Numbered from the stretch's first letter, positions 7,167-17,453 are shown. The stretch: 64,000 nt of DNA from Muribaculum sp. (GCA_009775095.1 VSOZ01000006.1:91758-155757), one strand, 5' to 3'. The notes: generated by a model from the sequence alone, not told the origin. Made by a program: numbers and translations.

Positions 7167-9356
7167 ATGTCAAAGTTGAGATTTAAAGTTGTGGAAGAGG
7201 CTTTTGACCGAAAAGCCATGCCTGTTGATATTCCTGCCGAGCGCCCGGAGCAATATTACGGCAAGTATGTGTTCAACCGTCAGAAGATGTTTGAATATCT
7301 TCCCAAAAACACCTATGATGCGCTTGTCGATGCCATCGACAACAAAAAAGCCCTTTCCCGTGAAGTGGCCGACAGTGTGGCTGCGGGCATGAAGCAATGG
7401 GCTATCGACAATGGTGCCCGCCATTACACCCATTGGTTCCATCCTCTTACCGACGGTACTGCCGAGAAGCACGATGCTTTTATCGAGCATGACGGCAAGG
7501 GAGGTGTGGTTGAACAGTTTACAGGAAAATTGCTCGTGCAGCAGGAGCCTGATGCATCGAGTTTCCCTAACGGCGGTATACGTAACACCTTTGAGGCACG
7601 AGGTTATTCCGCATGGGATATATCGTCGCCCGCGTTTATAATGGACAAGACTCTGTGTATACCTACGATATTTATATCATATACCGGCGAATCGCTTGAT
7701 TACAAGACTCCGCTTCTGCGTGCACTGAACAGTGTTGATAAAGCCGCCACGGCAGTCGCACAGTATTTTGATCCGGAGGTGAAGCATGTAAATTCATATC
7801 TCGGATGGGAGCAGGAGTATTTCCTTGTAGATAAAGCTCTTTATTCGGCACGTCCTGATTTGGTCATGACCGGACGTACTCTTATGGGACACGAAAGTGC
7901 GAAAAACCAGCAGCTTGAAGACCATTATTTCGGCGCAATACCGTCACGTGTTGAAGCATTTATGCTTGACCTTGAAATTGAATGTCATAAGCTCGGTATC
8001 CCTGCAAAGACCCGCCATAATGAAGTGGCTCCCAACCAGTTTGAACTTGCTCCCATATATGAGGAGACCAATCTTGCAAATGACCATAACCTGCTGTTGA
8101 TGTCGCTTATGGCCGAGGTGGCGCGTCGTCACAACTTCCGTGTACTGCTTCATGAAAAGCCTTTCTCCGGTATTAACGGTTCGGGCAAGCATAACAACTG
8201 GAGCCTCGGCACCGATAAGGGTGTGTTGCTATTTGCCCCGGGCAAAACCCCTATGGCCAATTTGCAGTTTATAACTTTTGTCGCCAACGTCATGGCTGCC
8301 GTGTATCGTCATAACGGAGTACTTAAAGCCTCTATACAATCGGCTACAAACGCCCACCGTCTTGGCGCCAACGAAGCACCGCCTGCAATTATATCAATAT
8401 TTGTAGGAAGTCAGCTTGCCGAAATACTTGACCGTCTTGAAAACAGCGACAGCGACGAACTGATAAGTCTTGCGGGTAAAAAGGGTATGAAACTCGATCT
8501 TGACCAGATACCCGAAATTGTCGTGGACAATACCGACCGTAACCGTACATCGCCGTTTGCCTTCACCGGTAACCGTTTTGAATTCCGTGCCGTTGGCTCA
8601 TCGGCCAACTGTGCGTCGGCCATGATAGCTCTGAATGCTGCAGTGGCTGAACAGTTGTATGACTTCAAAAAGAAAATCGACGCACGTCTTGAGCGCGGAG
8701 AGGACCTCAATCATGCTTTATTGAGTGAGATAAAGGAGATAATAAAATACTCCAAGGCCATACACTTTGACGGCAACGGCTACAGTGACGAGTGGAAGGA
8801 AGAAGCGGCACGCCGCGGACTCGACTGCGAGACTTCGGTGCCCAAGATTTTTGACGCTTATCTAAGTAAGTCATCTGTCGATATGTTTACATCAACCGGA
8901 GTATTCTCGGAAGTCGAGCTTAAGGCTCGCAATGAGGTGAAGTGGGAGATGTATACTAAAAAGATCCAGATTGAGGCACGTGTACTCGGTGACCTTGCCG
9001 TAAATCATGTGATACCGGTGGCTATACGTTACCAGTCTGTACTTACTGATAACGTATTTAAACTGAAGTCTCTGTTCCCCAATGAAAAGGGCGACAAACT
9101 TGCTCAGCTTGACCTCGATACCATTGAGCGTATGTCAACTCACATGGCCATAATCATGGAAGAGGTGAAGAAGATGGTAAACGCCCGCAAGGCAGCCAAT
9201 CGTATTGAGGATGAGCGTGAAAAAGCTATCGCATATCATGATAATGTGGTTCCCTGCATGGATGTCATCCGTTATCATATCGACAAACTTGAGCTTATGG
9301 TTGATGACGAGATGTGGCCGCTTCCCAAATATCGCGAACTCTTGTTTATTCGCTAA
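7167..9356 (+). CDS. glnN: Glutamine synthetase type III
   Basis: This protein of 729 residues is a GSIII-type glutamine synthetase, which joins ammonia to glutamate using ATP in the cytoplasm. GSIII is much longer than GSI or GSII and is typical of Bacteroidetes and cyanobacteria. Recognisable pieces are the N-terminal YYGKYVFN region, ARHYTHWFHPL, WEQEYFLVD, HEKPFSGINGSGKHNNW, and FTGNRFEFRAVGSSANCA, with acidic and histidine metal ligands in each. It opens the nitrogen-assimilation block; glutamate synthase (gltB-gltD) follows and consumes its glutamine. A hairpin terminator lies directly downstream. The start follows dapL by 21 bases with no obvious promoter of its own, so partial read-through from dapF-dapL is possible. 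Confidence 0.95.
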   Translation: MSKLRFKVVEEAFDRKAMPVDIPAERPEQYYGKYVFNRQKMFEYLPKNTYDALVDAIDNKKALSREVADSVAAGMKQWAIDNGARHYTHWFHPLTDGTAEKHDAFIEHDGKGGVVEQFTGKLLVQQEPDASSFPNGGIRNTFEARGYSAWDISSPAFIMDKTLCIPTIFISYTGESLDYKTPLLRALNSVDKAATAVAQYFDPEVKHVNSYLGWEQEYFLVDKALYSARPDLVMTGRTLMGHESAKNQQLEDHYFGAIPSRVEAFMLDLEIECHKLGIPAKTRHNEVAPNQFELAPIYEETNLANDHNLLLMSLMAEVARRHNFRVLLHEKPFSGINGSGKHNNWSLGTDKGVLLFAPGKTPMANLQFITFVANVMAAVYRHNGVLKASIQSATNAHRLGANEAPPAIISIFVGSQLAEILDRLENSDSDELISLAGKKGMKLDLDQIPEIVVDNTDRNRTSPFAFTGNRFEFRAVGSSANCASAMIALNAAVAEQLYDFKKKIDARLERGEDLNHALLSEIKEIIKYSKAIHFDGNGYSDEWKEEAARRGLDCETSVPKIFDAYLSKSSVDMFTSTGVFSEVELKARNEVKWEMYTKKIQIEARVLGDLAVNHVIPVAIRYQSVLTDNVFKLKSLFPNEKGDKLAQLDLDTIERMSTHMAIIMEEVKKMVNARKAANRIEDEREKAIAYHDNVVPCMDVIRYHIDKLELMVDDEMWPLPKYRELLFIR

Positions 9357-9385
9357 TATAACAATAAACGACTTTTTATCTTAAG

Positions 9386-9434
9386 GCGTGTGCCGTCATT
9401 GTCAGACAAGGCACTGAGGCACACGCTATTTTTT
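9386..9434 (+). terminator. Intrinsic terminator or attenuator between glnN and gltB
   Basis: A perfect 9-bp stem (GCGTGTGCC at 9386-9394 and GGCACACGC at 9418-9426) with a 23-base loop is followed by TATTTTTTAT. Only about 21 bases separate its T-run from the gltB ATG, and no consensus promoter is visible in that space. Confidence 0.7.
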
Positions 9435-9455
9435 ATAATTAAATAGGGCTTATAT

Positions 9456-12400
9456 ATGCATTATCCTATTACGCATGTCCCTGACGGCCTCTATGATCCA
9501 CGCTATGAACATGATGCCTGCGGCGTGGGGTTGCTTGTAAATATCAGGGGGATTAAATCGCATCAGCTTGTTGAAAAAGGACTACAGGTACTTGAACACA
9601 TGGTGCACCGCGGTGCCGAAGGCGCTGATCCGAAAACGGGCGACGGTGCCGGTATCATGGTTCAGATACCGCATGAATTTATATTATTGCAAGGTATCGC
9701 CGTGCCTGAAAAGAGCCGATATGGTACCGGATTGATTTTTCTGCCTCACGATGATGACACACGCCAGATAATACTTGACATAATCCAGCGTGAGGCTATG
9801 GAAGCCGGACTTTCACTCATTGCTGTAAGGGATGTGCCTGTCAACAATGAGCAACTCGGTGTTGTGGCCCGGGAGGCCGAGCCTGTAATAAAACAGATAT
9901 TTATAGCCGATGAGAGGACTAATGATGATCTTGAACCGCGTTTATACATGTTGCGCCGCCGCATAGAGAAGAAGATTGCCGCTTCGACGCTTGAAGGTAA
10001 GGAGGCGTTTTATATCGTTTCATTGTCCTCGCGTATTATCGTGTATAAAGGTATGCTGTCGAGCCTGCAGTTGCGCTATTATTTCCCCGATCTGATGAAT
10101 CCACACTTCACTACGGGTATGGCGCTTGTGCATTCGCGCTTCAGTACCAATACATTTCCTACATGGTCTCTTGCCCAGCCGTTCCGTATGCTCGGACACA
10201 ACGGTGAGATCAATACCATTCAGGGCAACCGCATGTGGATGAAAGCTCGTGAGTGTGTATTGCATCCGTCGGTGTTCGGTGATGTGGATGTGACTCCCAT
10301 CATTCAGCCCGGGATGAGTGACTCGGCCTCACTTGATAATGTACTTGAATATTTTGTCATGGCGGGAATGAGTCTGCCTCATGCGCTTGCCATGCTCGTG
10401 CCCGAATCGTTTAATGATAAAAACCCGATATCGCCGGAGCTGAAAGCCTTTTACGAGTTTCACTCCATACTTATGGAAGCATGGGACGGCCCGGCTACAC
10501 TTTTGTTCAGCGACGGACGTTATGCAGGAGGTATGCTTGACCGTAACGGATTGCGTCCCGCGCGTTACCTTGTGACAAACAACGATACCATGGTGATAGC
10601 CTCGGAGATGGGTGTATTGCCGTTTGATGCCTCGGAAGTAAAAGAGAAAGGACGTCTGCGCCCCGGCAAGATGCTCATGATCGATATGGAGAAAGGGGAG
10701 GTATATCATGATGCCGAGTTAAAAGAGAAACTTGCGTCTGAGTTCCCTTATCGTGACTGGCTGTCGCGAAATCGCATTATACTCGATAAAATAAGCAGTG
10801 GACGAAAAGTCGACAACAAGGTCGATGATTTCGCCCGATTGCTCCATGCGTTTTTCTATCATAGAGAAGAGGTCGAAAAAATCATAACTCCTATGGTAGT
10901 TGACGGGAAGGAGCCTGTTAACTCTATGGGTAATGATACTCCGCTGGCAGTGTTGTCAAAAGAACCACAACTGCTGTTCAACTATTTCCGTCAGCATTTC
11001 GCACAAGTTACCAACCCGCCTATAGACCCGCTTCGCGAGGAGCTTGTTATGAGCCTTGATTCATATATAGGAGCCATTGACATGAACCTTCTTGAACCGA
11101 GTCCCGAACTATGCAAGATGGTGTTGCTCAAGCGGCCTATAATAACCAATCGTGAACTTGATCTTTTATGCAATCTAAGATACAAGGGCTTCAATACGCG
11201 CAAACTGTCGATGACATTTCCCGTTGTCGACGGAGCTGCCGGTATGGAGGCGGCCATAGCCCGGTTGTGCGACGAAGCGGAGCGTGCGGTTGACGAGGGT
11301 TGCAATTATATTGTCCTTAGCGATAGAGATGTAAATGCCGATAACGCTCCTATACCGTCATTGCTTGCCACATCGGCTGTGCATCATCATCTTATCGACA
11401 AGAAAAAGCGATTGCAGACAGCTCTTGTCATCGAGACAGCCGATGCACGCGAGGTTATGCATTTCGCGCTGTTGTCAGGTTACGGAGCAAGTGCTATAAA
11501 TCCTTATCTTGCATTTGCCGTTATCAATGACTTGGTAGAGCGCAGAGAGATTCAGTTGGATTTCCATACGGCCGAGAAAAATTACATCAAGGCAGTCGAC
11601 AAGGGGTTGCTTAAAGTAATGTCGAAGATGGGCATATCTACGATTACAAGCTATAAGGGCGCACAGCTCTTTGAAGCTATAGGTATATCGGATGATATGT
11701 CGGCCAAGTATTTCGGCAATACTGTAAGCAAGATTTCAGGCGTCACTATCGACGAGTTATGCAATGACATCCTAAAGAGTCATAGCGAAGCTTATTCGTC
11801 TGATTTTGATGATGACCGTCCGTTGCGTCATTTAGGGCAATACTCATTCCGCAAGGATGGCGAGTCACATGCTTGGACACCCGAAGCTATAGCCACATTG
11901 CAGCTGGCAACCCGCTTAGGTAGCTACAAGAAATTCAAGGAGTTCACATCTATTGTCGACAATAAGCCCGAACCTATATTTATCCGCGATTTTCTCGATT
12001 TTCGAAAAGGCAATCCGGTGCCTGTAGATGAAGTGGAGCCGGTAGAGGATATAATGAAGCGTTTTGTTACGGGTGCCATGTCGTTTGGGTCTATAAGCCG
12101 TGAGGCTCACGAAGCGCTTGGTATAGCTATGAATGCCATAGGAGCGAGGAGCAATACCGGAGAGGGCGGTGAAGACCCTGAACGCTTCAAGGTGCGTGAT
12201 GACGGTTCGTCGGCGCGTTCGGCCATAAAGCAGGTGGCATCGGGACGTTTTGGTGTAACGGCCGAATATCTTGTAAATGCCGATGAAATACAGATTAAGA
12301 TAGCGCAGGGAGCCAAGCCCGGCGAAGGCGGTCAGTTGCCCGGTTTTAAGGTCGATAAGATAATCGCCAAAACCCGACATTCGATACCCGGTATCTCGTT

Positions 12401-13967
12401 GATATCGCCACCGCCACATCATGATATATATTCTATCGAGGACCTTGCCCAGCTTATTTTTGATCTTAAGAACGTGAATCCGGCAGCAAAAGTCAGTGTG
12501 AAGCTGGTGTCGGAAAGTGGGGTAGGTACTATTGCCGCAGGTGTGGCGAAAGCCAAAAGCGATCTTATCACGATAAGCGGAAGCGACGGCGGAACCGGTG
12601 CATCACCTGCAAGTTCGATAAGATATGCCGGACTTCCTGTCGAGATTGGTCTTGCCGAAACACAGCAGACTCTTGTGCTCAATAATTTGCGTGGTCAAGT
12701 CAAACTTCAGGCCGACGGACAGCTGAAAACAGCTCGTGATGTCGTGATTATGGCTATGCTCGGTGCCGAGGAATATGGTTTTGCCACAAGTGCGCTTATA
12801 GTACTCGGTTGTGTCATGATGCGTAAATGTCATTTGAACACTTGCCCTGTAGGTGTTGCTACCCAGAACGAGGAATTGCGCAAGCGATTCGTCGGTCGTT
12901 CGGAGTATGTGGTTAATTTCTTCCGTTTTCTTGCACAGGAGATCCGCGAGACGCTTGCTGAAATAGGTGTACGGAGTCTTGACGAGATAATCGGACGTGC
13001 CGACATGCTGTATGTTAAGCCTGTTCACGCGTCTCACAAAACTTCGCATCTTGATTTCTCGAAAATCATACATATGCCTGAGGAGTCAAAGACTAATGCT
13101 ATTGTCAATGTCGTGTCGCAGAAGCATGACATCGAAAATGTGCTTGACCGTAAGCTTATAAGCCGCGCGTTTCCGGCAATAGAATCAAAGATGCCTGTTG
13201 AGCTCGATTTTCCGATTGCCAATACCGACCGTTCTGTAGGAGCGATGCTTTCCGGAGTGGTAGCAAAAAAATACGGCGATGCCGGACTTCCTGACGATAC
13301 TATATTATGTACATTCCGCGGCTCTGCCGGACAGAGTTTCGGCGCGTTTCTTGCTCACGGTATCTCTTTCCGTCTTGAAGGCGATGCCAACGACTATGTC
13401 GGCAAGGGGCTTTCCGGCGGTAAAATAGTTATTGTTCCGCCTGTAGGATCATCATTTGAACCTCAGGACAATATTATAGCCGGCAATACACTGTTATATG
13501 GTGCTACTTCGGGCGAGATATACATAAACGGTCGAGTAGGAGAACGCTTCTGCGTGCGCAATTCCGGCGCTATTGCCGTCGTGGAGGGAGTAGGCGACCA
13601 CTGCTGTGAATATATGACAGGAGGCCGTACTGTAGTACTCGGTTCTACCGGAAGAAACTTTGCCGCCGGTATGAGCGGCGGTGTTGCCTATGTCTGGAAT
13701 CCTAATGGTGATTTCGACTATTTCTGCAATATGGAGATGGTGGAGCTGTCGCTGATCGAGGATATGGCCGACAATAGAGAGCTATATCGTCTGATCGGAA
13801 ACCACTACAAGTATACAAGGAGCCCGTTGGCGGGACGTATGCTTGATAACTGGCAGGAGTATGTCGACAAGTTCATAAAGGTGGTGCCCATTGAGTACAA
13901 AAAAGTGCTTCATGACGAAAAGATGGCGAAACTGCAACAGAAGATCGCCAGTGTCGAGCGTGATTGA
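9456..13967 (+). CDS. gltB: Glutamate synthase large (alpha) subunit
   Basis: GltB takes the amide nitrogen of glutamine and transfers it to 2-oxoglutarate, making two glutamates. The protein has 1503 residues, the normal size. Its order is a class II glutaminase domain whose nucleophile is Cys22 in HDACGVG (the first 21 residues would be cut off), the central domain, the FMN-binding synthase domain with GEGGEDPERF and PGEGGQLPG, the 3Fe-4S cysteines in CVMMRKCHLNTCP, and a C-terminal beta-helix of GXXGXXXG-like turns. The stop overlaps an in-frame region just before gltD, so the two subunits are co-translated. A terminator-like hairpin sits upstream, between glnN and this gene. Confidence 0.97.
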   Translation: MHYPITHVPDGLYDPRYEHDACGVGLLVNIRGIKSHQLVEKGLQVLEHMVHRGAEGADPKTGDGAGIMVQIPHEFILLQGIAVPEKSRYGTGLIFLPHDDDTRQIILDIIQREAMEAGLSLIAVRDVPVNNEQLGVVAREAEPVIKQIFIADERTNDDLEPRLYMLRRRIEKKIAASTLEGKEAFYIVSLSSRIIVYKGMLSSLQLRYYFPDLMNPHFTTGMALVHSRFSTNTFPTWSLAQPFRMLGHNGEINTIQGNRMWMKARECVLHPSVFGDVDVTPIIQPGMSDSASLDNVLEYFVMAGMSLPHALAMLVPESFNDKNPISPELKAFYEFHSILMEAWDGPATLLFSDGRYAGGMLDRNGLRPARYLVTNNDTMVIASEMGVLPFDASEVKEKGRLRPGKMLMIDMEKGEVYHDAELKEKLASEFPYRDWLSRNRIILDKISSGRKVDNKVDDFARLLHAFFYHREEVEKIITPMVVDGKEPVNSMGNDTPLAVLSKEPQLLFNYFRQHFAQVTNPPIDPLREELVMSLDSYIGAIDMNLLEPSPELCKMVLLKRPIITNRELDLLCNLRYKGFNTRKLSMTFPVVDGAAGMEAAIARLCDEAERAVDEGCNYIVLSDRDVNADNAPIPSLLATSAVHHHLIDKKKRLQTALVIETADAREVMHFALLSGYGASAINPYLAFAVINDLVERREIQLDFHTAEKNYIKAVDKGLLKVMSKMGISTITSYKGAQLFEAIGISDDMSAKYFGNTVSKISGVTIDELCNDILKSHSEAYSSDFDDDRPLRHLGQYSFRKDGESHAWTPEAIATLQLATRLGSYKKFKEFTSIVDNKPEPIFIRDFLDFRKGNPVPVDEVEPVEDIMKRFVTGAMSFGSISREAHEALGIAMNAIGARSNTGEGGEDPERFKVRDDGSSARSAIKQVASGRFGVTAEYLVNADEIQIKIAQGAKPGEGGQLPGFKVDKIIAKTRHSIPGISLISPPPHHDIYSIEDLAQLIFDLKNVNPAAKVSVKLVSESGVGTIAAGVAKAKSDLITISGSDGGTGASPASSIRYAGLPVEIGLAETQQTLVLNNLRGQVKLQADGQLKTARDVVIMAMLGAEEYGFATSALIVLGCVMMRKCHLNTCPVGVATQNEELRKRFVGRSEYVVNFFRFLAQEIRETLAEIGVRSLDEIIGRADMLYVKPVHASHKTSHLDFSKIIHMPEESKTNAIVNVVSQKHDIENVLDRKLISRAFPAIESKMPVELDFPIANTDRSVGAMLSGVVAKKYGDAGLPDDTILCTFRGSAGQSFGAFLAHGISFRLEGDANDYVGKGLSGGKIVIVPPVGSSFEPQDNIIAGNTLLYGATSGEIYINGRVGERFCVRNSGAIAVVEGVGDHCCEYMTGGRTVVLGSTGRNFAAGMSGGVAYVWNPNGDFDYFCNMEMVELSLIEDMADNRELYRLIGNHYKYTRSPLAGRMLDNWQEYVDKFIKVVPIEYKKVLHDEKMAKLQQKIASVERD

Positions 13968-14002
13968 TAAAAGATATAAAACGGCTTAATACAATAATAA
14001 GT

Positions 14003-15427
14003 ATGGGAAATCCCAAAGCGTTTTTGACAATACACAGAAAAGAGGCCGGTTATCGTCCGGTAAGTGACCGCGTGAGAGATTACGGTGAAGTTGAGCAGAC
14101 GCTTAACCCGGAGGACCGTCGTCTGCAGGCCTCGCGGTGTATGGAGTGCGGAGTGCCTTTTTGCCATTGGAGCTGTCCGCTCGGAAATCGACAGCCCGAA
14201 TGGCAGGACAGGTTGTACCGTAATGATATAAAAGGAGCATATGAATTGCTTACGGAGACTGATGACTTTCCTGAATTTACAGGGCGCGTGTGTCCGGCAT
14301 TATGCGAGAAAGGATGTGTGCTCAACAAGCAACATGATGCTGTGACAATAAGAGAGAACGAAGCGGCTATTGCCGAACGGGCTTTTCTTGAAGGATATGT
14401 TAAACCGCGTGTGCCGCGTAGTCGTACCGGTAAAAAGGTGGCTGTAATCGGTTCGGGTCCTGCCGGACTGGCATGTGCCAATCAACTTAACCGTCGCGGA
14501 CACAGTGTCACGGTTTATGAGAAAAACGAGGCGATTGGTGGTCTGTTGCGTCTCGGTATTCCTGATTTTAAACTTAATAAAAGTGTAATAGACCGACGCA
14601 TCGACTTGATGAAGGAAGAGGGCGTTGAGTTCAAGACAGGTATAAATGTAGGCGTTGACATTGATGCCCGAAAACTCCTTGAAGACTACGATGCAGTATG
14701 CGTAGCTATTGGTGCCGAGGTTCCGAGAGACTTGAAAGTCGAAGGACGCGATCTGAAAGGCGTACATTTCGCTCTTGAGCTACTTAAACAACAGAACCGT
14801 GTAAACGCCGGTGTCGAGATACCGGCCGACGAGCGTATATCGGCCCGTGGTAAGCATGTACTTGTCATCGGTGGCGGTGATACCGGCAGCGATTGTGTAG
14901 GTACGGCTAACCGTCAGGGTGCATTGTCTGTCACGCAGATAGAGATAATGCCGATGCCTCCTGAAGGAGAAAACCCCGATACTCCGTGGCCCTACTTCCC
15001 GATCGTGCTTAAGACGTCAAGCTCGCATATGGAAGGTTGTGAACGCAGATGGCTTCTTGATACACGTAGGTTTATAGGCAAAGACGGTGCGGTAGACAAG
15101 GTGGAAGTCGAGGAGGTCACTTGGGAAAAAGATCCCTCGGGTGGACGTCCGCTACTTGTCCGTAGCGGTAAGACCGAGTTTATACCGGCCCAGCTCGTAC
15201 TTCTTGCGATGGGTTTTACCAATCCCGTGGCCGAAGGCCTTCTTGAACAGCTTGGAGTTGATAAAGACAACAGAGGCAACGTTAAGGTCAACGATGCCGG
15301 CCGGTCAAGCATCGATAAAGTATTTGCCGCCGGCGACGCATCGACCGGAGCTTCATTAGTGGTAAGATGTATCGCTTCAGGTCGAAAAGCCGCTCAAGGT
15401 ATTCATGAATATTTAAAAACGCTATAG
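14003..15427 (+). CDS. gltD: Glutamate synthase small (beta) subunit
   Basis: GltD passes electrons from NADPH through FAD and iron-sulfur clusters to GltB. The protein has 474 residues from the ATG at 14003. This start (MGNPKAFL) matches the family opening; an upstream TTG-type frame at 13964 adds 13 residues and overlaps gltB, so I reject it. The N-terminal cysteine clusters are CMECGVPFCHWSC and CPALCEKGC. The FAD-binding motif is VIGSGPAGLACANQL (about residue 147) and the NADPH-binding motif is VLVIGGGDTGSDC. It ends 53 bases before the PurF-like gene, with a strong hairpin in between. Confidence 0.96.
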   Translation: MGNPKAFLTIHRKEAGYRPVSDRVRDYGEVEQTLNPEDRRLQASRCMECGVPFCHWSCPLGNRQPEWQDRLYRNDIKGAYELLTETDDFPEFTGRVCPALCEKGCVLNKQHDAVTIRENEAAIAERAFLEGYVKPRVPRSRTGKKVAVIGSGPAGLACANQLNRRGHSVTVYEKNEAIGGLLRLGIPDFKLNKSVIDRRIDLMKEEGVEFKTGINVGVDIDARKLLEDYDAVCVAIGAEVPRDLKVEGRDLKGVHFALELLKQQNRVNAGVEIPADERISARGKHVLVIGGGDTGSDCVGTANRQGALSVTQIEIMPMPPEGENPDTPWPYFPIVLKTSSSHMEGCERRWLLDTRRFIGKDGAVDKVEVEEVTWEKDPSGGRPLLVRSGKTEFIPAQLVLLAMGFTNPVAEGLLEQLGVDKDNRGNVKVNDAGRSSIDKVFAAGDASTGASLVVRCIASGRKAAQGIHEYLKTL

Positions 15428-15436
15428 TTGATATGT

Positions 15437-15477
15437 CAGGCTGAAATCAAATTGGTTTCAGCCTGTTTTTATTTTTA
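15437..15477 (+). terminator. Strong hairpin with U-tract touching the next start codon
   Basis: A perfect 10-bp stem (CAGGCTGAAA at 15437-15446 and TTTCAGCCTG at 15456-15465) is followed by a T-rich run to 15477. The PurF-like ATG is at 15480, so the hairpin sits exactly where that gene's leader would be. Confidence 0.8.
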
Positions 15478-15479
15478 AT

Positions 15480-17369
15480 ATGGAACAGTTGAAACACGAG
15501 TGCGGTGTGGCCATGGTGCGCCTGTTGAAACCGCTTGACTATTATAAACGTAAATACGGTACTTGCCTTTATGGACTTAACAAGCTGTATCTGCTTATGG
15601 AGAAGCAGCACAACCGTGGGCAAGAGGGAGCCGGAGTCGGTGTTATAAAGATGAATTCCACTCCGGGACATGAATATGTATTTCGCGAGCGCGCACTTGG
15701 TCCCAATGCCATACAGGAGATATTCTCTACGATCAACCGACAGATTGAACTTGATGGAATAGCCGATAAACCGGCCGATCTTGTAGATGCATATACGCCT
15801 TTTATCGGTGAGGTTTATATGGGGCACTTGCGTTACTCTACTACCGGACGCAGCGGAATAAATTATGTACATCCGTTTCTTCGGCGAAACAACTGGTGCT
15901 CGCGTTCACTCATGTTGTGTGGCAACTTTAATATGACCAATGTCGACGATATTTTCAAGTCGGTGGTTGAGAAAGGGCAACATCCGCGCATTTATTCCGA
16001 TACGGTTATAATACTTGAACAGCTTGGTTATGCTCTTGATAAGGAGAATAACAGGTTGTACCATAAGTATACTGAAGAAGGGCTTGAAGGTATAGCGCGT
16101 GCCGTAGCTATAGAAGACAACCTTGACCTTATTCCCGTATTGCAGTCTACTGCTCCGGGTTGGGATGGCGGCTATGTAATATGTGGTGCGGTAGGTTCCG
16201 GTGACATGTGGGCTTTGAGAGACCCACACGGTATAAGGCCGGCGTTTTACTATTATGATGACGAGATTGTTGTCATAGCATCGGAGCGTCCTGTAATACA
16301 GACCGTACTTAATGTAAGACGTCGTGATGTCAAAGAACTTACACCCGGAAGTGCCGTTATTGTCAGCAAGAACGGCAATGTGTGGGTCGGCGATGTACTC
16401 GGGGAGAAAGAGAACAGGCGATGCTCGTTTGAACGTATATATTTTTCCCGGGGAAGCGACGCCGACATATATAAGGAACGTAAGGCTCTCGGGCGTAACC
16501 TTGTTGACAAGATACTTTGTGCTGTGGACTATGATTTGCGTCATGCGGTATTTTCGTTCATTCCCAATACGGCTGAAGTTGCGTTTATAGGTATGATCGA
16601 AGGGCTTGAGAAGTATCTTGATGCATCAAAAGCGGCTCGTATAGAGGAAATATCGGCAGAGGGTGCTTTGACTCATGACGCTTTGATCGAGATTATGAGC
16701 CATAAATTGCGCATAGAAAAGGTCGCGATCAAAGATATAAAACTGCGTACATTTATAGCCGAGGGAGAATCACGCAATGATCTTGCCGCTCATGTCTATG
16801 ACGTGACCTATGGTATAGTCGAAAATAACCGCGATACTCTTGTGGTGATAGATGACTCGATTGTAAGAGGCACGACACTGCGTCAATCTATTATACGGAT
16901 GCTTGACCGTCTGCATCCTAAGAAGATAGTGGTGGTCAGCTCTTCGCCACAGGTACGCTATCCCGATTATTACGGTATCGACATGTCGCGAATGGGCGAG
17001 TTCTGCGCTTTCCGTGCGGCGGTGTCGTTGTTGAAAAAACGTGGCATGGAGCACGTGCTTGAACAAGTATATCGAGAGTGTCTGATGATGGAAAAAGCAT
17101 CTGATGATGAACTACGTAACTGTGTAAAAGCCATATATGCTCCGTTCACCGATGAAGAGATATCCGATGAGATAGCCCGTATGCTTACTCCTGATGATAC
17201 AAACGCCGATGTCTGCATAATATATCAATCGATCGAAGGGCTTCGTAAAGCTGTACCCGACTGTCCCGGAGACTGGTATTTTTCCGGCGATTATCCTACA
17301 TCCGGGGGGACTCGGTTGGTTAATCGTGCTTTTGTAAACTATTATGAGGGTAATGTGGACAAACGATAA
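15480..17369 (+). CDS. PurF-like class II amidotransferase / phosphoribosyltransferase (long form)
   Basis: At 629 residues this is longer than standard PurF (about 470-500). The N-terminal glutaminase domain has its nucleophile at Cys8 (HECGV), implying removal of a 7-residue propeptide. RGQEGAG and GHLRYSTTG are the glutamine-site loops. The C-terminal phosphoribosyltransferase domain carries VVIDDSIVRGTTLRQS near residue 455, the PRPP-binding loop. The PurF reaction, PRPP plus glutamine to phosphoribosylamine, starts purine synthesis. Bacteroidetes are known to carry such long relatives beside normal PurF, so this may be a paralogue with another role. Its position after gltBD links it to glutamine use. 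A hairpin with a U-run ends 2 bases before the ATG. Confidence 0.8.
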   Translation: MEQLKHECGVAMVRLLKPLDYYKRKYGTCLYGLNKLYLLMEKQHNRGQEGAGVGVIKMNSTPGHEYVFRERALGPNAIQEIFSTINRQIELDGIADKPADLVDAYTPFIGEVYMGHLRYSTTGRSGINYVHPFLRRNNWCSRSLMLCGNFNMTNVDDIFKSVVEKGQHPRIYSDTVIILEQLGYALDKENNRLYHKYTEEGLEGIARAVAIEDNLDLIPVLQSTAPGWDGGYVICGAVGSGDMWALRDPHGIRPAFYYYDDEIVVIASERPVIQTVLNVRRRDVKELTPGSAVIVSKNGNVWVGDVLGEKENRRCSFERIYFSRGSDADIYKERKALGRNLVDKILCAVDYDLRHAVFSFIPNTAEVAFIGMIEGLEKYLDASKAARIEEISAEGALTHDALIEIMSHKLRIEKVAIKDIKLRTFIAEGESRNDLAAHVYDVTYGIVENNRDTLVVIDDSIVRGTTLRQSIIRMLDRLHPKKIVVVSSSPQVRYPDYYGIDMSRMGEFCAFRAAVSLLKKRGMEHVLEQVYRECLMMEKASDDELRNCVKAIYAPFTDEEISDEIARMLTPDDTNADVCIIYQSIEGLRKAVPDCPGDWYFSGDYPTSGGTRLVNRAFVNYYEGNVDKR

Positions 17370-17453
17370 AAGTTTTAATATAATTATTACGTGTTATTGA
17401 ATTATATTTATTATTTTCGCATAGATTTAATAACCAATCAAAAATCTTATAAA

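Noticed and set aside
13964..14002. Longer gltD start
   Set aside because: It overlaps gltB and adds residues not in the family; MGNPKAFL is the normal start.
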